Positions 34,934-44,184 of a stretch of DNA of 64,000 nucleotides are shown here, piece by piece. The translations under genes and the position numbers were made by a program. Positions within the stretch are counted from its first letter, which is position 1. Each line of letters begins with the position of its first letter. Source of the stretch: Pseudooceanicola marinus. GTDB taxonomy: Bacteria > Pseudomonadota > Alphaproteobacteria > Rhodobacterales > Rhodobacteraceae. The stretch lies in assembly GCF_002786295.1 (NCBI RefSeq), contig NZ_PGTC01000015.1, positions 64,501-128,500 of the forward strand, written 5' to 3'. The notes under the pieces were generated by a model, which had not been told where the DNA came from, did no database searches, and saw only the letters and a program-made list of their open reading frames with translations.

Positions 34934-35017
34934 TCGCGGCGTCCGGGGCTGGCCAGGGCTAAGCATGGCGCGACGGCTCAGGCTCCGGTCGGCGCCTTGC
35001 CCCCATGGCGCGCCGGA

Positions 35018-35398
35018 TCAGCGGCGCAGCCAGAAGTCCTTCGACTGTCCCTCGCCTGCGTCGCTTGTAAATCGCAGGGTCTGGGAGATGAGGGTGACTG
35101 TCTGGCACTCCTCCTTGCTGCGTCGATCTCCCCAGCTCAGCTGCCTGCAGAAAAGATCGTCCCGCCAGTGCCAGCGGCCCGACAGGCCGGTGCCCAGCAT
35201 CTCGCCGCGAATGCGGCCATCTCCGTCGATCCGCATGGTGACGCCAAGCGCGCTCAGCTGTGCGCCCGCGACGAGGGCGACGAAATCATTGCGGTTGGAG
35301 ATGGTGTGCGTATCGGAGGCCTCCGCCGGTGGCGACAGAAAGGCCAGGCAGGCAAGGGCGCAGAGGCCATGAGGTACCGTGTGGTGCGACAGGCTCAT
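35018..35398 (-). CDS. secreted small protein (often mislabelled dihydrodipicolinate reductase)
   Basis: A 126-residue protein with a signal peptide (residues about 1-28, cleavage after AEA) and a small beta-rich domain: DFVALVAGAQLSALGVTMRI, then GDGRIRGEMLGTGLSGRWHW, and LFCRQLSWGD. Two cysteines (about 83 and 97) may form a disulphide. It is not an enzyme of lysine synthesis; database copies named dihydrodipicolinate reductase probably took the name from neighbouring dapB. Its function is unknown. The gene is on the same strand as dapB, downstream of it. Confidence 0.72.
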   Translation of the reverse strand: MSLSHHTVPHGLCALACLAFLSPPAEASDTHTISNRNDFVALVAGAQLSALGVTMRIDGDGRIRGEMLGTGLSGRWHWRDDLFCRQLSWGDRRSKEECQTVTLISQTLRFTSDAGEGQSKDFWLRR

Positions 35399-35508
35399 GT
35401 GGTCGAGATAGAGGCCACGCAGTGCCGTTTCAACACCCCGGATCAGGGTCGTGCCGGGCGCGCGGATCTGCGCGCAGGCGCCCGCGCCCCTGGGCGCGGG
35501 CAGGCTGC

Positions 35509-36324
35509 TCAGCCCTTCAGGCCGAGCACGTCCAGCATGTCGTATTCGCCCGGGCCCTTGTCCTGACCCCAGAGCGCGGCCTTCAGCGCGCCGCGGGCGA
35601 AGACCGAGCGATCCTCGGCCACGTGGCGCAGCACGATGCGTTCGGACTGCGAGGCGAACATCACGTCATGTTCGCCCACGATGGCGCCGGCCCGGATGGC
35701 GGAAAACCCGATGTCGCCGCGCTTGCGGGCGCCGGTGATGCCGTCGCGACCGCTGTCGGTCACCTCCTTCAGGTCCACGCCGCGTCCCTCGGCGGCGGCC
35801 TCGCCCAGCATCAGCGCGGTGCCCGAGGGGGCGTCGACCTTGCGGTTGTGGTGATACTCGATCACCTCGATGTCGAAATCCTCGTCCAGGGCGGCGGCAA
35901 CCTGTTTGGTCAGCTGCACCAGGAGGTTGACCCCCAGAGACATGTTGCCGGCGCGGACGATGGTGGCATGGCGGGCGGCGGCGGCGATCTTTTCCAGGTC
36001 GTCGTCGGACAGACCGGTGGTGCCGATGACATGGGTGGCGCGGGCCTGTGCGGCCAGCGCCGCGAATTCCACGGTGGCGGCGGGCGCGGTGAAGTCGATC
36101 ACCGCCTGGGCATTGGAAAAGGCCTCCAGCGCGTCGTCGGTGACGCTTACGCCCAGGGCCGCGCCGCCCATGCATTCGCCAACGTCCCGGCCGATCCAGT
36201 CATGGCCGCTGCGTTCCACCACACCGACGAGGCGGGCGGCGTCGCTCTCGGCCACGGTGCGGATCAGCATCTGGCCCATGCGCCCCGAGGCGCCGGTGAT
36301 CACGATACCCGGTTGGTTGGTCAT
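35509..36324 (-). CDS. dapB: 4-hydroxy-tetrahydrodipicolinate reductase
   Basis: A 271-residue enzyme with the NAD(P)-binding [17 protein letters not shown] motif and the substrate-binding [20 protein letters not shown] stretch containing the catalytic His-His and Lys. DapB reduces hydroxy-tetrahydrodipicolinate on the lysine/diaminopimelate pathway that feeds peptidoglycan synthesis. It is divergent from rbfA across about 250 bp. The length and motifs are standard. Confidence 0.97.
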   Translation of the reverse strand: MTNQPGIVITGASGRMGQMLIRTVAESDAARLVGVVERSGHDWIGRDVGECMGGAALGVSVTDDALEAFSNAQAVIDFTAPAATVEFAALAAQARATHVIGTTGLSDDDLEKIAAAARHATIVRAGNMSLGVNLLVQLTKQVAAALDEDFDIEVIEYHHNRKVDAPSGTALMLGEAAAEGRGVDLKEVTDSGRDGITGARKRGDIGFSAIRAGAIVGEHDVMFASQSERIVLRHVAEDRSVFARGALKAALWGQDKGPGEYDMLDVLGLKG

Positions 36325-36575
36325 GGGGGTCTCCTTCTGGGGCCGCGCGGCCGCCGGTGCTGTTGCCGGCCTTCCTTAGCGTCCCCGGCCCTGCTTGGCA
36401 AAGGGCGGGGCGCGTGGCAGGGTCTGGGCACCCGCGGCGGCGCGGGACGGCCGGGCGCCGGTGTCATCCCGGTGGCGGGCCTTGTTCCCGGCGCGCGGAG
36501 GGCCTAGATGCGGCGCGACATTGACATGACAGACAGGAGGGGCCGGACCGGCCGGCCCCGCATGAGGCGGCAGCG

Positions 36576-37028
36576 ATGAGCAAGAACAAGTTTCACGACG
36601 GCGCGGGACCCTCGCAGCGGCAGCTGCGCGTGGGCGAAACGGTGCGGCGCGCCCTGTCCGAGCTGCTGTCGCGCGGCGACATTCACGACCCGGAGCTGAA
36701 CCGGCTGTCGATCACCGTGGGCGAGGTGCGCTGTTCGCCGGATCTGAAGATCGCCACGGCCTACGTGATGCCCCTGGGCGGCGGTCACGTGGATGATGCC
36801 ATCGACCTGCTGGCCAAGAACCGCGGCGAGCTGCGCCGCCAGATCGGCAAGAAGCTGAACCTGAAGTTCACGCCGGATCTGCGCTTCCGCCCCGACGACA
36901 CCTTTGACCGGCTGGACGAGACCCGCCGCCTCTTCGCCGACGAGACCGTGCGCCGCGATACCGGTGCCGATCAGGACGACGATGCCCAGGACGATAATGA
37001 TCGGGACGACGAGCGGACCGGGGACTGA
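36576..37028 (+). CDS. rbfA: 30S ribosome-binding factor A
   Basis: A 150-residue protein with the RbfA KH-like fold: [20 protein letters not shown], then [20 protein letters not shown] and [11 protein letters not shown], and later [17 protein letters not shown]. RbfA binds the immature 30S subunit and assists maturation of the 16S 5' region. The C-terminus is an acidic tail ([15 protein letters not shown]) common in alphaproteobacteria. The next gene starts four bases after its stop. Confidence 0.95.
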   Translation: MSKNKFHDGAGPSQRQLRVGETVRRALSELLSRGDIHDPELNRLSITVGEVRCSPDLKIATAYVMPLGGGHVDDAIDLLAKNRGELRRQIGKKLNLKFTPDLRFRPDDTFDRLDETRRLFADETVRRDTGADQDDDAQDDNDRDDERTGD

Positions 37029-37032
37029 CCCG

Positions 37033-37806
37033 GTGATCGACCGCCGTCCCCTTCCTGCCCTGCTGGCGGGCCCGGTCATGGTCCTGCTGATGCTCTGGCC
37101 CCTGGCGGCCGGGGCGGTCACCTGTCGGGACGAGACCTGGGAAGGCAACCGCTACTCGGTCTGCGAGGTCGATCCCGCGGCGGAGGACCTTGAGCTTTTC
37201 CTCTATGATCCGGGTGGGGCGCCCTACGGCGATTTCACCACCCTGGAGGCGCGTCTGGCCAGCAAGGGCAAGCGCCTGGCCTTTGCGATGAACGCCGGCA
37301 TGTACCACGAGGACCGGGCGCCCGTGGGCCACTACCTGGAAGACGGGCAGGAGATCATGCGCGTGATCCCCAATGCCGGACCGGGCAACTTCGGCCTGCT
37401 GCCCAACGGAGTCTTCTGCCTGGCCGAGGGCCGGGCGGAGGTGGTCGAGACGCTTGAGTACCAGCGCCGCCGCGACGACCTGGGGTGTCGCGATGCGACC
37501 CAGTCGGGTCCGATGCTGGTGATCGACGGGGAACTGCACCCGCGCTTCCTGCCCGACAGCACCTCGCGCTACATCCGCAACGGGGTGGGCACGACTGCGG
37601 ACGGGGACCGCGCGGTCTTCGTCATCTCCCGCAGTGCCGTCACCTTCCACGATTTCGCCGGCGTCTTCCGCGATATGCTGGACCTGCCACAGGCGCTCTA
37701 CTTCGATGGCAATGTCTCGCGGCTCTACGCGCCCGAGCTGGGCCGGGCCGACTGGGGCCGTCCGATGGGTCCCATCGTGGCCGTGGTCGAGGGTGCGGCG
37801 GAGTAA
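37033..37806 (+). CDS. secreted phosphodiester glycosidase (NAGPA-like) family protein
   Basis: A 257-residue protein with a signal peptide (about 1-27, ending AAGAVTC) and a NAGPA-like domain: KRLAFAMNAGMYHEDRAPVG, NFGLLPNGVFCL, CRDATQSGPMLVIDG, and LDLPQALYFDGNVSRLY. These motifs match the phosphodiester glycosidase family. Its substrate in bacteria is unknown; a role in envelope glycan or teichoic-acid-like phosphodiester turnover is inferred. Translation probably starts at GTG 37033; ATG 37078 would cut the signal. It follows rbfA directly. Confidence 0.82.
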   Translation: MIDRRPLPALLAGPVMVLLMLWPLAAGAVTCRDETWEGNRYSVCEVDPAAEDLELFLYDPGGAPYGDFTTLEARLASKGKRLAFAMNAGMYHEDRAPVGHYLEDGQEIMRVIPNAGPGNFGLLPNGVFCLAEGRAEVVETLEYQRRRDDLGCRDATQSGPMLVIDGELHPRFLPDSTSRYIRNGVGTTADGDRAVFVISRSAVTFHDFAGVFRDMLDLPQALYFDGNVSRLYAPELGRADWGRPMGPIVAVVEGAAE

Positions 37807-37816
37807 GTCGGGATCG

Positions 37817-37957
37817 GCCTGACGGCCGATGGCCTCCGGCGGGAGTATTTCTGGCTGTCGGATCATGAGGGCGCGGAACTCCTTTCATCCGACAGCTGGA
37901 AATACTCCGGGGGAGTCCGCCGCAGGCGGGCGGGGGCAGAGCCCCCTTTGCCCTGCC
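37817..37957. repeat. composite head-to-head intergenic repeat, copy G
   Basis: A short-type element (GGCCTGACGGCCGATGGCC, CCTCCGGCGGGAGTATTT) on the + strand faces a full-type element read on the minus strand (hairpin of GGGGGC/GCCCCC type, core CTCCCCCGGAGTATTTCC). Arms 37842-37863 and 37887-37908 are complementary at 20 of 22 bases. It has the same architecture as the copy at 32942-33085, but the inner tails differ. It lies between the glycosidase-like gene and the heparinase-like gene. Confidence 0.85.
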
Positions 37958-38101
37958 AGGACGCGCGGATGCTGGCGGATCGGGCACAGCGCGGCGCTAA
38001 TCCCGTTTCACGCATGACAGGGCTTGCGGTGCGGGCTAGGATGCGGCCAAACGCCTGCAGAGCGTTTCGATGACAAGCAGACCAGCGACAGAGGCAGGCA
38101 G

Positions 38102-39856
38102 ATGTCCCGATCCGAGCCCCAGGCCCCCGGCGGTGCACGGTTTCTGAACCGCCTGCACGCATGGGCCGCGGCCCGCGCCCGTCCTGCCACTGCCTTCACC
38201 AGCCAGCCCGAACCGCGCAGCGTCGGCGCCTTTGCCCGGGGGCGGCAGATGCTGGCGGGCAATTTCCTTTTCGCCGGCCAACTGGTCGAGGCGCCCAAGA
38301 CCTCCATCTGGGACATTGTGCCCCCCGATGACGCCTTCGAGGATGAGGTGCACGGCTTTGCCTGGCTCGACGACCTGGCCGCCGTGGGCGACCAGAAGGC
38401 GCGGCTGGCCGCCCAGGAGTGGACCTGGGACTGGATGGCCCGCTACGGGCGCGGGCGCGGCCCCGGCTGGCAACCGGATCTGGCGGGTCGCCGGCTGATC
38501 CGCTGGATCCACCACGCCCTGTTCCTGCTGCGCGCCCGAGACAGCGCCGCCTCCGAGGCCTTCTTCCTGTCACTGGGCCGCCAGACCATCTACCTGTCGC
38601 GCCGCTGGAAGGCCGCGCGCCCCGGGCTGCCGCGCTTCGAGGCGCTGACCGGGCTGATCTACGCGGGCCTCGCCCTGCGCGGAATGGAGGGGCATGTCGA
38701 CCCCGCCCGCCGCGCCCTGGAGCGTGAGGCAAAGGCCCAGATCGACGCCCAGGGCGGCCTGCCCACGCGCAACCCCGAGGAGTTGCTGGAGGTTTTCACC
38801 CTGCTGACCTGGGCCGCGCTGGCGCTGGAAGAGGCCGAGATCGAGATCGGCCCCGAGCATCGCGCCGCCATCGAGCGCATCGCCCCCACCCTGCGCACCC
38901 TGCGTCATGCCGACGGATCGCTGGCGCGGTTCCACGGTGGCGGGCGCGGGCAGGAAGGGCGGCTGGATCAGGCGCTGGCGGCCAGCGGCATCAGCCATGC
39001 CCAGCCGGACGGGCTGGCGATGGGATTCGCCCGGCTGTCGACGGGCCGCACCTCGGTCGTCGTCGATGCCAGCCCGCCGCCCACCGGGCGCGCCAGCCTC
39101 TCGGCCCATGCCTCCACCCTTGCGTTCGAGCTGACCTCGGGGCGGCGCCCGGTCGTGGTGAACTGCGGCTCCGGCCGCAGTTTCGGCCCCGAGTGGCGCC
39201 GGGCCGGACGGGCTACGCCCAGCCATTCCACCCTCTGCCTCGACGGGCTGTCCTCGGGACGGTTGTCGCATCGCAAGGGGCTGCGCGGTGAGGAACTGGA
39301 GGATGCCCCGAAGACCGTGCCGGTCCGCCTGACCCATGCCTCTGACGGGATCCGCTTCCAGGGCGGGCATGACGGCTGGGTGCAGACCCACGGCCTGACC
39401 CATGCCCGCACGCTGGAGCTGACCTTCGACGGGCGGGCCATCGCGGGCGAGGACATGCTGCTGTGCCTCGACGACCGCGACAAGAAGCGGTTCGACCGCG
39501 CCATGGACGCCCACAAGCTGGAGGGCATCCCCTACCAGATCCGTTTCCACCTGCACCCGGAGATCGAGGCGCATCTGGACATGGGCGGCACCGCCGTCAG
39601 CCTGGCGCTGAAGAGCGGCGAGGTCTGGGTGTTCCGCCACGATGGCCGCCAGGAGATGACGCTGGAGCCTTCGGTCTTTCTCGAACGCAACCGGCTGAAG
39701 CCCCGATCGACCCTTCAGATCGTTCTTTCGGGCCGCGCCGTTGAATATGCCTCGCGCATTCGCTGGTCTTTTGCCAAGGCACAGGATACTCCCGTCTCCG
39801 TCCGGGACCTCTCTCGCGAGGAGGAGGACCCGGTTTTACTGAGTGATCTGACCTGA
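38102..39856 (+). CDS. heparinase II/III family protein
   Basis: A 584-residue protein. The N-terminal two thirds form a helical alpha/alpha toroid-like domain (residues about 1-300; [20 protein letters not shown]). The C-terminal part is the beta-sandwich Hepar_II_III_C-like domain, with [20 protein letters not shown] and [19 protein letters not shown]. True heparinases use conserved Tyr, His and Asn; here the C-terminal region retains His and Arg but I cannot place all residues. The role is probably polysaccharide lyase or a related envelope function. There is no obvious signal peptide. It sits 22 bp upstream of purH as in relatives. Confidence 0.85.
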   Translation: MSRSEPQAPGGARFLNRLHAWAAARARPATAFTSQPEPRSVGAFARGRQMLAGNFLFAGQLVEAPKTSIWDIVPPDDAFEDEVHGFAWLDDLAAVGDQKARLAAQEWTWDWMARYGRGRGPGWQPDLAGRRLIRWIHHALFLLRARDSAASEAFFLSLGRQTIYLSRRWKAARPGLPRFEALTGLIYAGLALRGMEGHVDPARRALEREAKAQIDAQGGLPTRNPEELLEVFTLLTWAALALEEAEIEIGPEHRAAIERIAPTLRTLRHADGSLARFHGGGRGQEGRLDQALAASGISHAQPDGLAMGFARLSTGRTSVVVDASPPPTGRASLSAHASTLAFELTSGRRPVVVNCGSGRSFGPEWRRAGRATPSHSTLCLDGLSSGRLSHRKGLRGEELEDAPKTVPVRLTHASDGIRFQGGHDGWVQTHGLTHARTLELTFDGRAIAGEDMLLCLDDRDKKRFDRAMDAHKLEGIPYQIRFHLHPEIEAHLDMGGTAVSLALKSGEVWVFRHDGRQEMTLEPSVFLERNRLKPRSTLQIVLSGRAVEYASRIRWSFAKAQDTPVSVRDLSREEEDPVLLSDLT

Positions 39857-39878
39857 CCCACAGCTGGACCCCGACACC

Positions 39879-41477
39879 ATGACCGACACCCGAGCCCTGC
39901 ACCCCGTCCGCCGCGCGCTGATCTCCGTTTCCGACAAGACCGGGCTGGTCGACCTGGCCAAGGCGCTGGCCGCGCGTGGCGTCGAACTGTTGTCCACCGG
40001 CGGCAGCGCCGGGATGCTGCGGGACGCGGGCCTGCAGGTGCGCGACGTGGCCGACGTCACCGGATTCCCGGAAATGATGGACGGCCGGGTGAAGACCCTG
40101 CACCCCAAGGTGCACGGCGGCCTTCTGGCGCTGCGCGACGACGAGGGCCATGTGGCGGCGATGAACGAGCATGGCATCGGCCCGATCGACCTGCTGATCG
40201 TCAACCTCTATCCCTTCGAGGAAACCGTGGCGAAGGGCGCCGACTACGACACCTGCATCGAGAACATCGACATCGGCGGCCCGGCGATGATCCGCGCGGC
40301 GGCCAAGAACCACAAGTTTGTCAACGTCGTGGTGGATGTCGAGGACTACCAGCCGCTGCTGGACGAACTGGAGGCCAATGACGGCGCCACCTCCTATGCC
40401 TTCCGCCAGAAGCTGGCGCTGACCGCCTATGCCCGCACCGGCGCATATGACGCCGCCGTGTCGGCCTGGATGACCGGCGCCCTGGAAGAGACCGCGCCGC
40501 GCCGTCGTGCCTTTGCCGGCACCCTGGCCCAGACCCTGCGCTATGGCGAGAACCCGCACCAGTCGGCGGCCTTCTACACCGATGGCTCCGACCGTCCGGG
40601 CGTGGCCAATGCGACCCAGCTGCAGGGCAAGGAACTGAGCTACAACAACATCAACGACACCGATGCGGCGTTCGAGCTGGTGTCGGAATTCCTGCCCGGC
40701 AACGGCCCGGCCTGTGCCATCATCAAGCACGCCAACCCCTGCGGCGTGGCGCGCGGCCAGACCCTGCGCGAGGCCTACATGAGCGCCTTCGACTGCGACC
40801 GAACCTCGGCCTTCGGGGGCATCATTGCCCTGAACTCCAAGCTGGACGCGGAGACGGCGGAGGAGATCAGCCAGATCTTCACCGAGGTCATCATCGCGCC
40901 CGGCGCCGATGACGCCGCCAAGGAGATCCTGGCCAAGAAGAAGAACGTGCGCCTGCTGCTGACCAACGGCCTGGCCAACCCGCTGACCGCCGGCCTGATG
41001 GTGAAACAGGTCTCGGGCGGCTACCTGGTGCAGGACAAGGACGCTGGTCACATCGACATGGACGACCTGAAGGTGGTGACCAAGCGCCAGCCGTCGGAAA
41101 AGGAAATGGCCGACATGCTGTTTGCCTGGAAGGTCGCCAAGCACGTGAAGTCGAACGCCATCGTCTACGTCAAGGACGGCGCCACAGTGGGCGTGGGCGC
41201 GGGCCAGATGTCCCGCGTGGACAGCTGCCGCATCGCCGCGCGCAAGGCGCAGGACATGGCCGAGGTGCTGGGCCTGTCGGAACCGCTGACCCGCGGCTCC
41301 GTCGTGGCCTCCGACGCCTTCTTCCCCTTCGCCGACGGTCTGCTGACCGCGGCCGAGGCGGGCGCCACCGCTGTCATCCAGCCCGGCGGCTCCATGCGTG
41401 ACGACGAGGTGATCGCCGCCGCCGACGAAGCCGGCCTGGCCATGGTGATGACCGGCATGCGCCACTTCCGTCACTGA
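39879..41477 (+). CDS. purH: bifunctional AICAR transformylase / IMP cyclohydrolase
   Basis: A 532-residue PurH. The N-terminal IMP cyclohydrolase part reads [20 protein letters not shown] followed by [19 protein letters not shown] and [20 protein letters not shown]. The C-terminal transformylase has [26 protein letters not shown] (the conserved Lys-His pair) and [20 protein letters not shown]. It performs the last two steps of IMP synthesis in the cytoplasm. It lies between the heparinase-like gene and lspA. Confidence 0.98.
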   Translation: MTDTRALHPVRRALISVSDKTGLVDLAKALAARGVELLSTGGSAGMLRDAGLQVRDVADVTGFPEMMDGRVKTLHPKVHGGLLALRDDEGHVAAMNEHGIGPIDLLIVNLYPFEETVAKGADYDTCIENIDIGGPAMIRAAAKNHKFVNVVVDVEDYQPLLDELEANDGATSYAFRQKLALTAYARTGAYDAAVSAWMTGALEETAPRRRAFAGTLAQTLRYGENPHQSAAFYTDGSDRPGVANATQLQGKELSYNNINDTDAAFELVSEFLPGNGPACAIIKHANPCGVARGQTLREAYMSAFDCDRTSAFGGIIALNSKLDAETAEEISQIFTEVIIAPGADDAAKEILAKKKNVRLLLTNGLANPLTAGLMVKQVSGGYLVQDKDAGHIDMDDLKVVTKRQPSEKEMADMLFAWKVAKHVKSNAIVYVKDGATVGVGAGQMSRVDSCRIAARKAQDMAEVLGLSEPLTRGSVVASDAFFPFADGLLTAAEAGATAVIQPGGSMRDDEVIAAADEAGLAMVMTGMRHFRH

Positions 41478-41497
41478 AGCGGGCAAGGGAAACGCCA

Positions 41498-41965
41498 ATG
41501 CGCATCGTGTTCTGGGCCACCTTCTGGGTCTTTCTGGCCGACCAGGTGACGAAATACCTGGTCGTGCACATGATGGACCTGGCTCATCGCCAGGAGATCG
41601 TCCTGATCGACGGCTACCTGCGGTTTCGCATGGCCTGGAACGACGGGATCAACTTCGGCCTGTTCTCGGACGGGGCTCATTGGGCCCGCTGGGTGCTGAT
41701 CGCCCTGGCGCTGCTGATCTCCGTCGGCGTGCTGTGGTGGGTGAAACGCGAGATGCCGCGCCGCGCCGGGCTGATCGCCGCCGGCCTGGTGGTGGGCGGG
41801 GCCCTTGGCAATGTCGTCGACCGGCTGCTTTACGGGGCCGTGGCGGATTTCGCCAATGTCACCTGCTGCGGCATCGACAACCCCTATGCCTTCAACATTG
41901 CGGACGTCGCGATCTTCCTCGGAGCGGCGGCGCTGGTGTTCCTGCCGGCGGAGAAAGAGGCGTGA
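41498..41965 (+). CDS. lspA: lipoprotein signal peptidase II
   Basis: A 155-residue inner-membrane protease with four transmembrane helices. The aspartate pair is visible as D117 (GNVVDRLLYGAVADF) and D136 (YAFNIADVAIFLG), 19 residues apart as in other LspA proteins. It removes signal peptides of diacylated prolipoproteins, and the very next gene encodes a lipoprotein. It is 20 bp after purH and 50 bp before that gene, so the three may be one transcript. Confidence 0.96.
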   Translation: MRIVFWATFWVFLADQVTKYLVVHMMDLAHRQEIVLIDGYLRFRMAWNDGINFGLFSDGAHWARWVLIALALLISVGVLWWVKREMPRRAGLIAAGLVVGGALGNVVDRLLYGAVADFANVTCCGIDNPYAFNIADVAIFLGAAALVFLPAEKEA

Positions 41966-42015
41966 CCTCGGACCTGCAATCGGATAAGCCTCGGACAACG
42001 CCAAGGAGTACCGCG

Positions 42016-42531
42016 ATGAATCTGGCTCGGGGAGCGATCATTCTGACCATCTGTGCGCTGGCCGGCTGCAGCAGCGGCGACGGTACGCTGCGCTACTTCT
42101 CGGACAGTGGCGGGGGGCCGGAAGAGTTCAACATCGTCCCCTCCAAGGAGTTGGAACAGCCCGAGGATTACGCCGCGCTGCCCGCGCCGACGCCGGGCGG
42201 GTCCAACCGCGTCGACCAGCAGCCCCTGGGGGATGCCGTGGCGGTTCTGGGCGGGCGTCCTTCGGCGCTGGAAGACCAGGGGGTCAGCACCGCCGATGGC
42301 GCACTGGTCACCTATGCGTCACGCGCCGGGGTCGATCCGCAGATTCGCCCGACGCTGGCCGCCGAGGACGAGGAGTTCCGCCGCCGGAAGGCGATGTTCA
42401 ACAACCTGCGTCCCTTCAAGCTGGACCAGTATTACCGCGCCTACGAGGACCAGTCGATCGACCCGCGTAACGTGGCGAAATACTATGTCAGCCGCGGCGT
42501 GCCGGTGCCCAGTTACCCGCCGTTGAACTGA
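42016..42531 (+). CDS. DUF3035 outer-membrane lipoprotein (BamF-like)
   Basis: A 171-residue lipoprotein with the lipobox LAGC (C18) after MNLARGAIILTICALAG. The mature part contains EEFNIVPSKELEQPEDYAAL and LPAPTPGGSNRVDQQPLGDA, the DUF3035 signature. Alphaproteobacterial DUF3035 proteins have been connected with the BAM outer-membrane assembly complex (BamF), but I cannot confirm that here. Start ATG 42016 follows AAGGAG at a proper distance. A terminator follows the stop. Confidence 0.83.
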   Translation: MNLARGAIILTICALAGCSSGDGTLRYFSDSGGGPEEFNIVPSKELEQPEDYAALPAPTPGGSNRVDQQPLGDAVAVLGGRPSALEDQGVSTADGALVTYASRAGVDPQIRPTLAAEDEEFRRRKAMFNNLRPFKLDQYYRAYEDQSIDPRNVAKYYVSRGVPVPSYPPLN

Positions 42532-42567
42532 TCCCCGCCTGTCGCCGCCCGAGAACGGGCCTGACCG

Positions 42568-42600
42568 ACCCCCGCCTGATCTGCGGGGGTTTCGTCGTTT
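42568..42600 (+). terminator. terminator after the DUF3035 lipoprotein gene
   Basis: ACCCCCGC (42568-42575) pairs with GCGGGGGT (42583-42590) around a 7-base loop, followed by TTCGTCGTTT. Confidence 0.85.
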
Positions 42601-42789
42601 TGGGGCGGTGTGGGAGCGGAGCGGCATGGGGGTGCGCTGTCAGGCCGCGCCGCCGATCCGCCACTGCGGCAGAGAGGCTGGATCGCCCGGCTCTCACGTC
42701 GTCACTTCGTGGTGAATGCGGGCATGGTCCCTTGTCGCGGCCCTTGCGGGCGGTATCTTCTGCCAATGATTTACATGAGAGGAGGGCGC

Positions 42790-44184
42790 ATGCTGAAACG
42801 GCTCGCTGCCGGGGTGTTTACCCTGGCCTGTCTCGCCACCCAGACCGCGGCACTGGATGCTGCGGACCAGGTCACGGATTTCACGCTGGACAACGGGATG
42901 CAGGTGGTTGTGATCGAGGATCACCGCGCGCCGGTCGTCGTGCACATGGTCTGGTATCGCGCCGGCGCTGCGGACGAGGAGCCGGGTGTCTCGGGCATTG
43001 CGCATTTCCTCGAACACCTGATGTTCAAGGCCACCGACAGCATGGAGTCGGGGGAGCTTTCGGCCACCGTCGCCGCCAATGGCGGCACCGATAACGCCTT
43101 CACCAGCCAGGATTACACCGCCTACTTCCAGCGGGTTGCCGCGGACCGACTGCCCCTGATGATGCAGATGGAAAGCGACCGGATGCGCAACCTGGCCCTG
43201 ACGGAGGACGACATCGCCACCGAGCGCGACGTGATCCTGGAGGAACGCTCGATGCGCACCGACAGCGATCCGGGGGCGCTGTTCAACGAGCAGATGAAGG
43301 CGGCGCAGTACCTCAACCATCCCTACGGCGTGCCAGTGATCGGCTGGCGGCACGAGATGGAACAGCTGGGCCTGGCGGAAGCGAACGCCTGGTATGAAAC
43401 CTACTATGCCCCCAACAATGCCACGCTGATTGTCGCCGGTGACGTGGATCCGGAGGAGGTGCGCGCCCTGGCAGACGACTACTACGGCGTCCTGGCCCCC
43501 AACCCGGCACTGGATGCCGAGCGGCAGCGCCCGCAGGAGCCGCCCCAGATCGCCGAACGGCGCGTCGTCTTCAAGGACGCCCGGGTTGCGCAGCCCTATG
43601 TCAGCCGCAGCTACCTGGCGCCCGAACGCGATCCCGGCGCGCAGGAGAAGGCGGCGGCCCTGGTGATCCTGGCGAAACTGCTGGGCGGCGGCTCCACCTC
43701 CTTCCTCTACGAGGACCTGGTGCTGGACCAGCAGGCGGCGGTCTATGCCGCGGCCTATTATTCCGCCACCTCCTATGACGACACCACCTTCGGCGTCTAC
43801 ATCGTGCCCCCGCCGGACGTGGATCTGGAGACGGCCGAGGCTGACCTGGACGCCGCCATCGCCCGTTTCCTGGAGGCCGGCGTGGACGAGGAGGCGCTCG
43901 ACCGGATCAAGATGCAGGTGCGCGCCGAACAGATCTACGAACGCGACGACGTCGCCGGCATGGCCCGGGTGTACGGCAGCGCGCTCAGCTCCGGTCTGAC
44001 CATCGAGGATGTGCAGGCCTGGCCCGCCATCCTGCAGGCGGTAACGCCTGAGCAGATCATGGAGGCGGCCCACGAGGTGCTGAACCGCGACCACGCCGTG
44101 ACCGGGCTGCTGATGCCGGACCCCGAGGGCTCGGCCGAGCCCGTGGCCCTGTCGAACCCCGAAGCCGGTGAGGTGACCCAATGA
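42790..44184 (+). CDS. M16 family zinc metallopeptidase, active subunit
   Basis: A 464-residue periplasmic or membrane-associated peptidase with a signal peptide (MLKRLAAGVFTLACLATQTA). The inverted zinc motif HxxEH is complete: H72, E75, H76 in AHFLEHLMFKAT, with the third zinc ligand near E151 (ERDVILEERSMRTD). The protein resembles the active half of bacterial M16B pairs related to mitochondrial processing peptidase and pitrilysin. Start ATG 42790 has GGAGGGCGC just upstream. Its stop overlaps the start of the next gene by four bases. Confidence 0.92.
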   Translation: MLKRLAAGVFTLACLATQTAALDAADQVTDFTLDNGMQVVVIEDHRAPVVVHMVWYRAGAADEEPGVSGIAHFLEHLMFKATDSMESGELSATVAANGGTDNAFTSQDYTAYFQRVAADRLPLMMQMESDRMRNLALTEDDIATERDVILEERSMRTDSDPGALFNEQMKAAQYLNHPYGVPVIGWRHEMEQLGLAEANAWYETYYAPNNATLIVAGDVDPEEVRALADDYYGVLAPNPALDAERQRPQEPPQIAERRVVFKDARVAQPYVSRSYLAPERDPGAQEKAAALVILAKLLGGGSTSFLYEDLVLDQQAAVYAAAYYSATSYDDTTFGVYIVPPPDVDLETAEADLDAAIARFLEAGVDEEALDRIKMQVRAEQIYERDDVAGMARVYGSALSSGLTIEDVQAWPAILQAVTPEQIMEAAHEVLNRDHAVTGLLMPDPEGSAEPVALSNPEAGEVTQ

